This document shows, in pieces, positions 1-6,040 of a DNA stretch of 6,040 nucleotides. The position numbers and the translations under genes were made by a program. A model generated the notes under the pieces. The model had not been told where the DNA came from and ran no database searches. It was given only the letters and a program-made list of their open reading frames with translations. Within the stretch, counting starts at the first letter, position 1. Each line of letters starts with the position of its first letter. Origin of the DNA: an uncultured Blautia sp. (GTDB lineage Bacteria > Bacillota > Clostridia > Lachnospirales > Lachnospiraceae); NCBI GenBank assembly GCA_934358405.1, contig CAKRKL010000116.1, positions 1 to 6,040 on the forward strand, in the 5' to 3' direction.

Positions 1-17
1 AAGAGGAGGAAACAAAC

Positions 18-875
18 ATGAAGAAGAACTATTTATGGAGAAAAATGACAAGTGGTCTTATGGCAGCTGCGGTTACAGTAACTGCAATGCCGGGACTTGG
101 ACTTACAATGGTACAGGCAGAAGAAAAGAAAACATTAAAAGTAGCTATGGAGTGCAGCTATGCTCCATACAACTGGACTCAGCCAGATGATTCCAACGGA
201 GCAGTTCCCATTTCAGGAAGCTCTGACTACGCATATGGTTATGACGTCATGATGGCAAAACATATCTGCGACGAGCTGGGCTATGACCTGGAAATCGTAA
301 AGCTGGACTGGGATTCCCTGGTACCTGCTGTACAGTCCGGAAAAGTTGACTGTGTTATTGCAGGACAGTCAATTACATCTGAGCGCCAGCAGATGGTAGA
401 TTTCACAGAGCCATATTACTACGCTTCCATTATCACACTGGTAAAAAGTGATGGAGATTACGCTGATGCAGCAAGCGTAGCAGATTTAAAAGGAGTAACC
501 TGTACTTCCCAGCAGAACACCATCTGGTATGATTCCTGCCTGCCGCAGATCGAAGATGCAAATATCCTTCCTGCACAGGAAAGTGCACCGGCTATGCTGG
601 TGGCTCTGGAATCCGGCAAATGTGATGCCGTTGTAACCGATATGCCAACTGGAATGGCAGCATGTGTAGCTTATCCGGATTTTAAACTCCTTGACTTCTC
701 AGGCACAGACGGAGATTTCAACGTATCTGATGAGGATATTAACATCGGTATTTCCGTACAGAAAGGCAATACTGAGCTTTTAGATGCGCTGAACAGTGTT
801 CTGGACAAAATGACAGAGGACGATTATACCAAGATGATGGATGAGGCAATTTCTGTACAGCCGCTGTCAGAATAA
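18..875 (+). CDS. Amino-acid ABC transporter substrate-binding protein
   Basis: This is the exported receptor of a polar amino-acid importer; it binds the substrate outside the membrane and hands it to the permease encoded next. Seen: 285 aa. The basic N-terminus (MKKNYLWRK) and a hydrophobic stretch at about 10-33 form a signal peptide with a likely signal peptidase I site after VQA (residue 34). There is no lipobox cysteine there. The mature part has the family 3 (PBPb) landmarks: GYDVMMAKHI at 74-83, SITSER at 118-123, DFTEPYY at 128-134 and TDMP at 207-210. By analogy with HisJ, R123 and D208 should hold the alpha-carboxyl and alpha-amino groups of the ligand. The loop before GYDV (about 52-73) is longer than in many homologues. 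Seven cysteines in the mature part are many for a secreted protein and fit an anaerobe. The start is set by GAGGAGG at 3-9, 8 nt upstream. The family call is firm; the substrate (glutamine, arginine, cystine or another polar amino acid) cannot be read from the sequence. Confidence 0.93.
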   Translation: MKKNYLWRKMTSGLMAAAVTVTAMPGLGLTMVQAEEKKTLKVAMECSYAPYNWTQPDDSNGAVPISGSSDYAYGYDVMMAKHICDELGYDLEIVKLDWDSLVPAVQSGKVDCVIAGQSITSERQQMVDFTEPYYYASIITLVKSDGDYADAASVADLKGVTCTSQQNTIWYDSCLPQIEDANILPAQESAPAMLVALESGKCDAVVTDMPTGMAACVAYPDFKLLDFSGTDGDFNVSDEDINIGISVQKGNTELLDALNSVLDKMTEDDYTKMMDEAISVQPLSE

Positions 876-898
876 TGTAGCAAGGAGGAGAAAAAATT

Positions 899-1690
899 AT
901 GCTTCCTGAAAGCTTCTGGGGACGGATCCAGTATCTGCTCCAGCAATACGGCACCTCATTTTTGTCAGGAGCCGGAAATACAATGATCATAGCAATTGTA
1001 GGCACCTTTTTAGGGTGCCTCATTGGCTTTATAGTTGGAATTATTCAGACAATTCCAGTAGATCAGAGAGATTCCAGAGTAAAGAAAACACTGGTTGGAA
1101 TTCTGAAATTTATCATGGCCTGCTACGTGGAATTTTTCCGCGGAACTCCTATGATGGTACAGGCAATGTTCATTTATTATGGAAGTGCTTATCTGTTCAA
1201 TATTAATATGTCCATGTGGTTTGCTGCATTTTTCGTAGTTTCTATTAACACAGGAGCCTATATGGCAGAAACCGTCCGGGGAGGAATCCTTTCCGTTGAC
1301 GAAGGCCAGACTGAGGCTGCCAAAGCCATCGGAATGACTCACGTGCAGACTATGATAAACGTAATCCTTCCACAGGCACTGCGAAACATTATGCCTCAGA
1401 TTGGCAACAACCTGATCATTAATATTAAGGACACCTGTGTACTTTCCATCATCGGAATTGTAGAGCTTTTTTACACCACAAAAGGTGTTGCAGGTGCATA
1501 CTATACCTACTTCGAGGCATTTACAATCGCCATGGTAATGTACTTTATCCTGACCTTTGTCTGCTCCAGACTGCTTCGTCTTCTGGAACATAAAATGGAA
1601 GGACCGCAGAACTATGACCTGGCGACAACGGATACACTGACGCACACAAGTGGTCTGTATTCTTATCCGAAAAAGAAGGAGGAGAAATGA
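899..1690 (+). CDS. Amino-acid ABC transporter permease (HisM/GlnP type)
   Basis: This is the membrane channel subunit of the importer. With a single permease gene in the operon it probably forms a homodimer (inference). Seen: 263 aa with hydrophobic segments at about 25-50, 68-95, 105-125, 175-195 and 205-225. The family motif EFFRGTPMMVQ is at 78-88. The cytoplasmic EAA loop, which docks on the ATPase, runs from about 139 to 170 (EAAKAIGM, then LPQALRNIMPQIGNN). The region between the first two membrane segments is a charged loop, and the last 30 or so residues form a hydrophilic tail ending KKKEEK. The codons of that tail double as the Shine-Dalgarno of the next gene. The gene starts 23 nt after the binding-protein stop, with AAGGAGG at 882-888 and a 10-nt spacer, so it is translated from the same transcript. 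Alternative identity is unlikely; only the substrate is open. Confidence 0.94.
   Translation: MLPESFWGRIQYLLQQYGTSFLSGAGNTMIIAIVGTFLGCLIGFIVGIIQTIPVDQRDSRVKKTLVGILKFIMACYVEFFRGTPMMVQAMFIYYGSAYLFNINMSMWFAAFFVVSINTGAYMAETVRGGILSVDEGQTEAAKAIGMTHVQTMINVILPQALRNIMPQIGNNLIINIKDTCVLSIIGIVELFYTTKGVAGAYYTYFEAFTIAMVMYFILTFVCSRLLRLLEHKMEGPQNYDLATTDTLTHTSGLYSYPKKKEEK
1676..1682 (+). promoter_or_regulatory. Shine-Dalgarno for the ATPase gene, deciding its start
   Basis: AAGGAGG lies inside the last codons of the permease gene. Two in-frame ATGs follow. The one at 1687 overlaps the permease stop (ATGA) with a 4-nt spacer. The one at 1693 has a 10-nt spacer, matching the spacer of the permease gene and closer to that of the binding-protein gene (8 nt). 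I prefer 1693, but the 4-nt spacer is still usable, so 1687 remains possible. Confidence 0.7.
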
Positions 1691-1692
1691 TC

Positions 1693-2433
1693 ATGAGTGA
1701 AAAAATTCTTGAAGTAAAGCATCTGGGAAAAGCCTTTGGAAGTAATCAGGTTCTGCGCGACATCGACTTCTCTGTAAGCGCTGGTGATGTAACCTGTATT
1801 ATCGGACCCTCCGGTTCCGGTAAATCCACTTTGCTTCGCTGCCTGAATATGTTGGAAACACCCTCCGGCGGTGAGATAAATTATCATGGAACAGACATTA
1901 CCAGTAAAAATGTAAATGTCCCTGAGTATCGTTCCAAGGTAGGAATGGTTTTCCAGAACTTTAACCTGTTTAACAATATGACTGCCTTGAAAAATTGTAC
2001 CATCGGCCAGGAAAAGGTCCTGAAAAAAAGCAAAGAAGAGGCTGAGAAAAAAGCACTGTATTATTTGGAAAAGGTTGGAATGGCACCATATATTAATGCT
2101 AAGCCCAAACAGCTTTCCGGTGGTCAGAAGCAGCGTGTGGCAATTGCAAGAGCACTTGCTATGGAACCGGAAATCCTGCTCTTTGATGAGCCCACATCTG
2201 CACTGGATCCACAGATGGTAGGTGAGGTTCTGGAGGTTATGCGAGACCTGGCACACGAAGGACTTACCATGATCATTGTAACCCATGAAATGGCATTTGC
2301 CCGGGACGTTTCCAAAAGAGTGATTTTCATGGCGAACGGGATCATCGTAGAAGACCGCCCACCAAAAGAACTTTTTGAAAATCCGAAGGATCAGTTGACA
2401 AAGGAATTCCTAAGCCGATTTAGAAATGCCTAG
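1693..2433 (+). CDS. Amino-acid ABC transporter ATP-binding protein (GlnQ type)
   Basis: This cytoplasmic ATPase powers the importer by ATP-driven dimerisation and couples to the EAA loop of the permease. Seen, numbered from the ATG at 1693 (246 aa): Walker A GPSGSGKST at 38-46, Q-loop glutamine Q88 in MVFQNFNLF, signature LSGGQKQR at 141-148, Walker B ILLFDE at 161-166 with catalytic E166, D-loop SALD at 169-172, and switch histidine H198 in VTHEM. All are intact, and the length is normal for polar amino-acid ATPases (about 240-250 aa). An upstream ATG at 1687 would add Met-Ile and overlap the permease stop; the later one has better spacing from the ribosome binding site. It is the last gene of the operon, and the stop codon TAG is itself part of a downstream hairpin. 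The family is certain. The symbol glnQ is withheld because the substrate is unknown. Confidence 0.96.
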   Translation: MSEKILEVKHLGKAFGSNQVLRDIDFSVSAGDVTCIIGPSGSGKSTLLRCLNMLETPSGGEINYHGTDITSKNVNVPEYRSKVGMVFQNFNLFNNMTALKNCTIGQEKVLKKSKEEAEKKALYYLEKVGMAPYINAKPKQLSGGQKQRVAIARALAMEPEILLFDEPTSALDPQMVGEVLEVMRDLAHEGLTMIIVTHEMAFARDVSKRVIFMANGIIVEDRPPKELFENPKDQLTKEFLSRFRNA

Positions 2434-2455
2434 AGCGTGTTTCAAATACGCTTTA
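2431..2455 (+). other. Hairpin at the ATPase stop codon
   Basis: The sequence from 2431 to 2441 can pair with 2445-2455 around a 3-nt loop (TCA). This gives up to 11 pairs, two of them G-U, and the arms include AGCGT and ACGCT. The 5' arm begins with the ATPase stop codon. Only three T follow before an A, so this is a poor intrinsic terminator by itself. It may protect the 3' end of the operon mRNA or be the first arm of the larger structured element that follows. Pairing was worked out by eye. Confidence 0.5.
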
Positions 2456-2476
2456 GATCTACATGTACGGTTATTT

Positions 2477-2552
2477 TATAGAAAATGCAGCGAATCACAG
2501 AAGCAGAGCGCAAGGGAAAAGATGCGCCAGCCGATTTTCTGCATTTTTTATA
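2477..2552 (+). terminator. Long imperfect stem-loop with T-run, candidate terminator or structured repeat
   Basis: The arms 2477-2490 and 2539-2552 pair over 14 bp with one G-U; the core is AAAATGCAG with CTGCATTTT at 2482-2490 and 2539-2547. Inside, AATC at 2493-2496 can pair with GATT at 2533-2536, and GCGC at 2508-2511 with GCGC at 2524-2527. The 3' arm ends in six T (2544-2549), as expected for transcription termination after the transporter operon. The T-run is largely inside the stem and the hairpin is long and interrupted, so this is not a textbook terminator. A dispersed repeat or a small structured RNA are alternatives. No credible gene lies in 2434-2662. Confidence 0.45.
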
Positions 2553-2572
2553 TTGACTTCAATAAGTTGGTG

Positions 2573-2602
2573 TTCACAGTGAAGGCAAATGTGTGCTATA
2601 CT
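2573..2602 (+). promoter_or_regulatory. Sigma-A-type promoter for the cvfB gene
   Basis: A -35 box TTCACA (2573-2578, five of six to TTGACA) and a -10 box TATACT (2597-2602, five of six to TATAAT) are separated by 18 nt. The -10 is extended by TGC immediately upstream (2594-2596). Transcription would start near 2609 and give an untranslated leader of about 55 nt before the ATG at 2663. Its position just after the structured element supports a transcription unit separate from the transporter operon. Confidence 0.68.
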
Positions 2603-2662
2603 GAAAAAAGACTAAAAGACTGCCGGGCAAAGGCATTTCAGTATATTGAGTAAGGAGAATTC

Positions 2663-3508
2663 ATGATCGAAATAGGAAAAAAACAGAAGCTTATTGTAGT
2701 GAAGACCGTAGATTTTGGTGTTTATCTGGCTGAGAATAAAAATGCGGGACAGGAAGAGCGAGTGCTTCTTCCCGGGAAACAGATTCCGGAAGGAACGAAA
2801 GAAGGCGATACACTGGAAGTATTTATTTATAAAGATTCCAGAGACCGTCTTATTGCAACTACGAAGGAACCTCTTTTACAGGTGGGACAGACTGCAGTTT
2901 TGAAAGTACTTCAGGTAACCAGGATTGGTGCATTCCTTGACTGGGGGCTTGAGAAGGATCTTCTTCTTCCCTATCACGAGCAGACCAGCCGTGTAAGAGA
3001 GGGACAGGAATGTCTGGTGGCACTTTATGTAGACAAAAGCAGCAGGCTTTGTGCCACTATGAAGGTATATCACTATCTTTCCACCAGAACTCCGTATGTA
3101 GCCGGAGACTCTGTAAAGGGGCGTGTATATGAGATCAGTGACCGCTTCGGGGTATTTGTGGCGGTTGATGATAAATATTCTGCGTTAATTCCGGCAAGAG
3201 AAGCCAATGGGAAATACCGTCCGGGAGAAATCCTTGACCTTCGCGTTTCCGAAGTAAAAGAAGACGGTAAGATGAATGTTACCGATCGCCAGAAAGCATA
3301 TCTTCAGATTAACGAAGATGCGGAGAGTGTACTGAGTGTAATTGAAGAATTTGCAGGTGTTCTTCCGTTTGACGACAAGGCTTCACCGGATGTGATCAAG
3401 AGAGAGTTCGGCCTGAGTAAGAATGCATTTAAGCGTGCAGTTGGTCACCTTCTGAAAGAAGGAAAGATTGAAATCAGAGACAGACGTATCTATAAGAAAG
3501 AATACTAA
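2663..3508 (+). CDS. cvfB: CvfB/YitL-type S1 RNA-binding protein
   Basis: This is a cytoplasmic protein of the CvfB family, which in Staphylococcus aureus binds RNA and affects virulence-gene expression; the role in Clostridia is not established. Seen: 281 aa, close to the family's usual 280-300. Three S1-like beta-barrel modules can be traced: about 1-68 (KLIVVKTVDFGVYL then a DRLIATT end), 72-134 (GQTAVLKVLQVTRIGAFLDW then LCATMK) and 146-210 (GDSVKGRVYEISDRFGVFVA then GKMNVTDR). A C-terminal winged-helix segment at about 220-281 follows (SPDVIKREFGLSKNAFKRAVGHLLKEGKI). The middle module has the clearest S1 signature. The start at 2663 is set by TAAGGAG at 2651-2657. It appears to have its own promoter at 2573-2602 and is followed by a terminator-like hairpin, then dnaE. 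The family assignment rests on the S1-S1-S1-winged-helix layout and the recognisable C-terminus; the exact function is inferred. Confidence 0.85.
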   Translation: MIEIGKKQKLIVVKTVDFGVYLAENKNAGQEERVLLPGKQIPEGTKEGDTLEVFIYKDSRDRLIATTKEPLLQVGQTAVLKVLQVTRIGAFLDWGLEKDLLLPYHEQTSRVREGQECLVALYVDKSSRLCATMKVYHYLSTRTPYVAGDSVKGRVYEISDRFGVFVAVDDKYSALIPAREANGKYRPGEILDLRVSEVKEDGKMNVTDRQKAYLQINEDAESVLSVIEEFAGVLPFDDKASPDVIKREFGLSKNAFKRAVGHLLKEGKIEIRDRRIYKKEY

Positions 3509-3522
3509 AAGAGAAAAATATT

Positions 3523-3579
3523 AAAAATCGCATACCTTATTCTGGCTGTTAAATCGCGGAGTGGGGTATGCAATTTTTT
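3523..3579 (+). terminator. Intrinsic terminator-like hairpin after cvfB
   Basis: GCATACC at 3530-3536 pairs with GGTATGC at 3565-3571. Below it, after one C/A mismatch, AAAAAT (3523-3528) pairs with the A and T-run at 3573-3578. Above it, wobble-rich pairing can continue through 3537-3544 with 3557-3564, leaving a 12-nt loop. The T-run at 3574-3579 follows the GC-containing stem. It starts 14 nt after the cvfB stop, the normal place for a Rho-independent terminator. The flanking A-run would also let it act on the opposite strand. With dnaE starting 32 nt later in the same direction, it may be leaky or conditional. Confidence 0.68.
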
Positions 3580-3580
3580 C

Positions 3581-3604
3581 CCATTTTGTTTTTAACAAAA
3601 GGAG
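3581..3604 (+). promoter_or_regulatory. Small hairpin overlapping the dnaE Shine-Dalgarno
   Basis: TTTTGTT at 3584-3590 pairs with AACAAAA at 3594-3600 around a TTT loop. CC at 3581-3582 can also pair with the GG at 3601-3602, across a bulged A. The Shine-Dalgarno of dnaE is AAAAGGAG at 3597-3604, so its 5' half would be inside the stem. This could limit dnaE translation, but the stem is almost all A-U and may be weak in the cell. The ribosome binding site itself is clear: its core ends 7 nt before the ATG at 3612. Confidence 0.4.
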
Positions 3605-3611
3605 ATAACAA

Positions 3612-6040
3612 ATGGCATTTACGCACCTTCACGTCCATACAGAATACAGTCTGCTGGACGGTTCCAACAAAATAAAAGAATACGTTGCCCGTGTGAAAGA
3701 GCTTGGGATGGACAGTGCCGCCATTACTGATCATGGCGTTATGTACGGAATCATCGACTTTTACCGTGCTGCCCGTGCCGCAGGAATCAATCCGATTCTG
3801 GGCTGCGAGGTTTACGTTGCTCCGGGCTCCCGCTTTGACAGGGAAATTGGCAGCGGTGACGACCGCTATTATCATCTGGTACTTCTGGCAGAGAATAACA
3901 ATGGCTACCAGAATCTTATGAAAATTGTGTCAAAGAGCTTTAAAGAAGGCTTTTATTATAAGCCCCGTGTAGACCTGGAGCTTCTTCAGGAATACCATGA
4001 AGGACTGATTGCATTAAGCGCCTGCCTCGCTGGTGAAGTGGCTCGTTTTATTAACAGAGGTCTTTATGAGGATGCTAAGAAGGCTGCACTTCGTTACCAG
4101 GACATCTTTGGTAAGGGGAACTTTTTCCTGGAGCTTCAGGATCACGGCATCCCGGAACAGCAGAATGTAAACCAGCAGCTGCTTCGCATGCATCAGGAAA
4201 CAGGAATCGATCTGGTTGCCACCAACGATATCCACTATACCTATGCAGAGGATGCAGATCCTCATGATATTCTTCTCTGTCTGCAGACAGGAAAGAAATT
4301 GTCTGACACTGACCGTATGCGTTATGAAGGCGGACAATATTATGTGAAATCAGAAGAAGAGATGGCAGCTCTTTTTCCATATGCACTGGAAGCACTGGAG
4401 AATACTCATAAGATCGCACAGCGCTGCCATGTGGAAATTGAATTCGGCGTTACCAAGCTGCCCCGCTTTGATGTGCCGGACGGCTACACATCCTGGGAAT
4501 ATCTGAACAAGCTTTGCTTCGAAGGCCTGGAAAGACTTTATGATCCGGTTACTCCAGAACTGCGCGAGCGCCTGGAATACGAGCTTTCCACCATCAAAAA
4601 CATGGGATACGTAGACTACTTCCTGATTGTATGGGATTTCATCCATTATGCAAGGCAGAACGGGATCGAGGTAGGACCGGGACGAGGCTCTGCCGCAGGG
4701 AGTATTGTAGCGTATACATTGGGAATCACTTTGCTGGATCCCATCAAATATGACCTTCTGTTTGAGCGTTTTCTGAATCCGGAACGTGTATCTATGCCTG
4801 ATATTGATGTGGATTTCGGATTTGAGCGAAGACAGGAAGTAATCGATTACGTTGTGCGCAAATACGGCAAAGACTGTGTGGTTCAGATTGTTACCTTTGG
4901 TACCCTGGCGGCCCGGGGAGTTATCCGTGATGTGGGACGTGTCCTTGATATGCCATATGCACAGGTAGATACCATTGCCAAAATGGTCCCAACTAAGATT
5001 CCGGGTGTGAAAGTAGTTACTATTGACAAGGCTATGGAAGTAAATCCGGAGATGAAAAAGGCATACGACGAGCAGCCGGATATTCATCATCTCATTGATA
5101 TGGCAAAACGTCTTGAGGGACTTCCAAGACACACCTCCATGCATGCAGCAGGAGTTGTAATCAGCCAGAAGGATGTTTCCGAGTATGTTCCTCTTTCCCG
5201 TGCCCAGGACGGAACTATCGTGACCCAGTTTACAATGACCACTCTGGAAGAGCTTGGCCTTCTGAAGATGGACTTTTTGGGGCTTCGTACCCTGACTGTT
5301 ATTAACAACGCAGTAAAAAATGTTAAGAAAAATTACGGCATATCTCTGGATATGCAAAAAATAGATTACAATGACCAGAAAGTACTGGACTCTCTGGGAA
5401 CCGGACGCACAGATGGCGTGTTCCAGCTGGAGAGTGGGGGAATGAAAGGATTCATGAAGGAACTAAAGCCCCATAGCCTGGAGGATGTAATCGCCGGAAT
5501 TTCCCTGTACCGTCCGGGTCCTATGGATTTTATTCCTCAATACATCAGAGGAAAGAACCGACCGGATACAATCCATTATGATTGTCCGCAATTGGAGCCG
5601 ATTCTGAAGGCGACCCATGGCTGTATCGTTTATCAGGAGCAGGTAATGCAGATCGTGCAGAGCCTTGGAGGCTTTACCCTGGGGCGAAGCGATCTTTTGC
5701 GCCGTGCCATGTCCAAGAAGAAACTGGATGTCATGGAAAAAGAGCGTCAGGCATTCGTTTACGGAAATGAAGAAGAGGGAGTTCCCGGCTGCATTAAAAA
5801 CGGAATCCAGGAAAAAGTGGCTAATAAAATTTATGATGAGATGATTGATTTTGCCCAGTACGCTTTTAACAAATCCCATGCAGCGGCATATGCGTATGTA
5901 ACCTATCAGACTGCTTTCCTGAAATATTACTATCCGGTAGAATATATGGCAGCTCTGATGACCTCTGTTATTGACGTTCCAACCAAGGTTGCGGAATATA
6001 TTCAGGTTTGCCGTCAGATGGGCATCCCGATTCTGCCGCC
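3612..6040 (+). CDS. dnaE: DNA polymerase III alpha subunit DnaE, 3' end outside window
   Basis: This is a replicative C-family DNA polymerase; in Firmicutes DnaE usually works beside PolC, for example in extending primers on the lagging strand. Seen: 809 uninterrupted codons plus two bases, with no frameshift and no stop; relatives are about 1,100-1,170 aa. The N-terminal PHP domain (about 1-210) keeps a full metal-ligand set: H7, H9, D16, H41, E66, H88, C138, D206 and H208. The polymerase motif GPGRGSAAGS is at 355-364. The catalytic aspartates are D399 and D401 in PDIDVDF, and D554 in KMDFLGLRTLT. Further landmarks are GVFQLESGGM ending at 611, RPGP at 634-637 and FNKSHAAAYAYVTYQTAFLK from 752. 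The helix-hairpin-helix, beta-clamp-binding and OB parts are missing only because the window ends. The start is fixed by AAAAGGAG and by alignment of the conserved HLHVH block just after the initiator. PolC is excluded because the PHP domain is N-terminal and not split by an exonuclease domain. Confidence 0.97.
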   Translation, partial: MAFTHLHVHTEYSLLDGSNKIKEYVARVKELGMDSAAITDHGVMYGIIDFYRAARAAGINPILGCEVYVAPGSRFDREIGSGDDRYYHLVLLAENNNGYQNLMKIVSKSFKEGFYYKPRVDLELLQEYHEGLIALSACLAGEVARFINRGLYEDAKKAALRYQDIFGKGNFFLELQDHGIPEQQNVNQQLLRMHQETGIDLVATNDIHYTYAEDADPHDILLCLQTGKKLSDTDRMRYEGGQYYVKSEEEMAALFPYALEALENTHKIAQRCHVEIEFGVTKLPRFDVPDGYTSWEYLNKLCFEGLERLYDPVTPELRERLEYELSTIKNMGYVDYFLIVWDFIHYARQNGIEVGPGRGSAAGSIVAYTLGITLLDPIKYDLLFERFLNPERVSMPDIDVDFGFERRQEVIDYVVRKYGKDCVVQIVTFGTLAARGVIRDVGRVLDMPYAQVDTIAKMVPTKIPGVKVVTIDKAMEVNPEMKKAYDEQPDIHHLIDMAKRLEGLPRHTSMHAAGVVISQKDVSEYVPLSRAQDGTIVTQFTMTTLEELGLLKMDFLGLRTLTVINNAVKNVKKNYGISLDMQKIDYNDQKVLDSLGTGRTDGVFQLESGGMKGFMKELKPHSLEDVIAGISLYRPGPMDFIPQYIRGKNRPDTIHYDCPQLEPILKATHGCIVYQEQVMQIVQSLGGFTLGRSDLLRRAMSKKKLDVMEKERQAFVYGNEEEGVPGCIKNGIQEKVANKIYDEMIDFAQYAFNKSHAAAYAYVTYQTAFLKYYYPVEYMAALMTSVIDVPTKVAEYIQVCRQMGIPILP

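Noticed and set aside
1010..1645. 211-codon open frame on the minus strand
   Set aside because: It is antisense to the permease gene; the product has no family features and no ribosome binding site was seen.
1647..1661. Short direct repeat ACAAGTGGTCT, also present near 49-59
   Set aside because: Eleven bases shared between two coding regions in different contexts; most simply chance.
1663..2286. 207-codon open frame on the minus strand
   Set aside because: It is antisense to the ATPase gene, where Walker A, signature and Walker B fix the real frame.
2553..2582. TTGACT at 2553-2558 as a -35 box
   Set aside because: No -10-like hexamer lies 16-18 nt downstream; the TTCACA/TATACT pair just beyond is much better.
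2426..2653. 75-codon plus-strand open frame between the ATPase gene and cvfB
   Set aside because: It begins inside the ATPase gene, has no ribosome binding site, runs through the hairpins and the cvfB promoter, and its product has no recognisable fold; it is an open stretch of intergenic structure.
2434..2662. Riboswitch or T-box before cvfB
   Set aside because: The leader after the predicted start site is only about 55 nt and shows just a weak 4-bp TGCC/GGCA pairing; no conserved riboswitch core was recognised.
4350..5357. 335-codon open frame on the minus strand
   Set aside because: It lies fully antisense to dnaE, whose plus-strand frame has all catalytic motifs. Its product is rich in His, Cys and Asn with no domain pattern, as expected from reading conserved codons backwards.
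5463..5879. 138-codon open frame on the minus strand within dnaE
   Set aside because: It is a shadow of a strongly conserved polymerase region; no independent coding evidence was found.

Overview
This window looks like ordinary chromosomal core sequence from an anaerobic, low-to-mid GC Gram-positive bacterium of the Clostridia, most likely Lachnospiraceae (Blautia-like; the genus is an impression, not a demonstration). The grounds are strong AAGGAGG-type ribosome binding sites before every gene, the mixed AT/GC codon use, a CvfB-type S1 protein, and a DnaE that begins with an intact HLHVH PHP domain, as in Firmicutes. All recognised genes lie on the plus strand. The long open frames on the minus strand are antisense shadows.

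Left part (18-2433): a compact three-gene operon for a polar amino-acid ABC importer, in the order substrate-binding protein, permease, ATPase. The gaps are 23 nt and 2 nt (or an ATGA overlap), which indicates co-transcription and translational coupling. The binding protein captures an amino acid outside the membrane, the HisM/GlnP-type permease forms the channel (probably as a homodimer, since only one permease gene is present), and the GlnQ-type ATPase drives transport. The binding protein has an export signal but no lipobox cysteine, which is unusual for a monoderm.

Middle (2434-2662): 229 nt without a credible gene. It holds a hairpin that starts at the ATPase stop codon, a larger imperfect stem-loop with a 14-bp closing stem and a T-run on its 3' arm (candidate terminator or dispersed structured repeat), and a good sigma-A-type promoter (TTCACA, 18 nt, TATACT with extended -10 TG) that should drive the next gene.

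Right part (2663-6040): a CvfB/YitL-type RNA-binding protein with three S1-like modules and a C-terminal winged helix, then a 103-nt gap with a terminator-like hairpin and a small hairpin touching the next Shine-Dalgarno. After this come the first 809 codons of dnaE, the DNA polymerase III alpha subunit, cut by the window edge. The visible part of dnaE has the nine PHP metal ligands and all three catalytic aspartates.

I found no mobile element, CRISPR array, tRNA or rRNA gene, phage gene or defence gene, and nothing I would call a new biological system. The most useful loose ends are the structured intergenic element, the non-lipoprotein binding protein, and the cvfB-dnaE junction, where a terminator-like hairpin is followed by no visible promoter.
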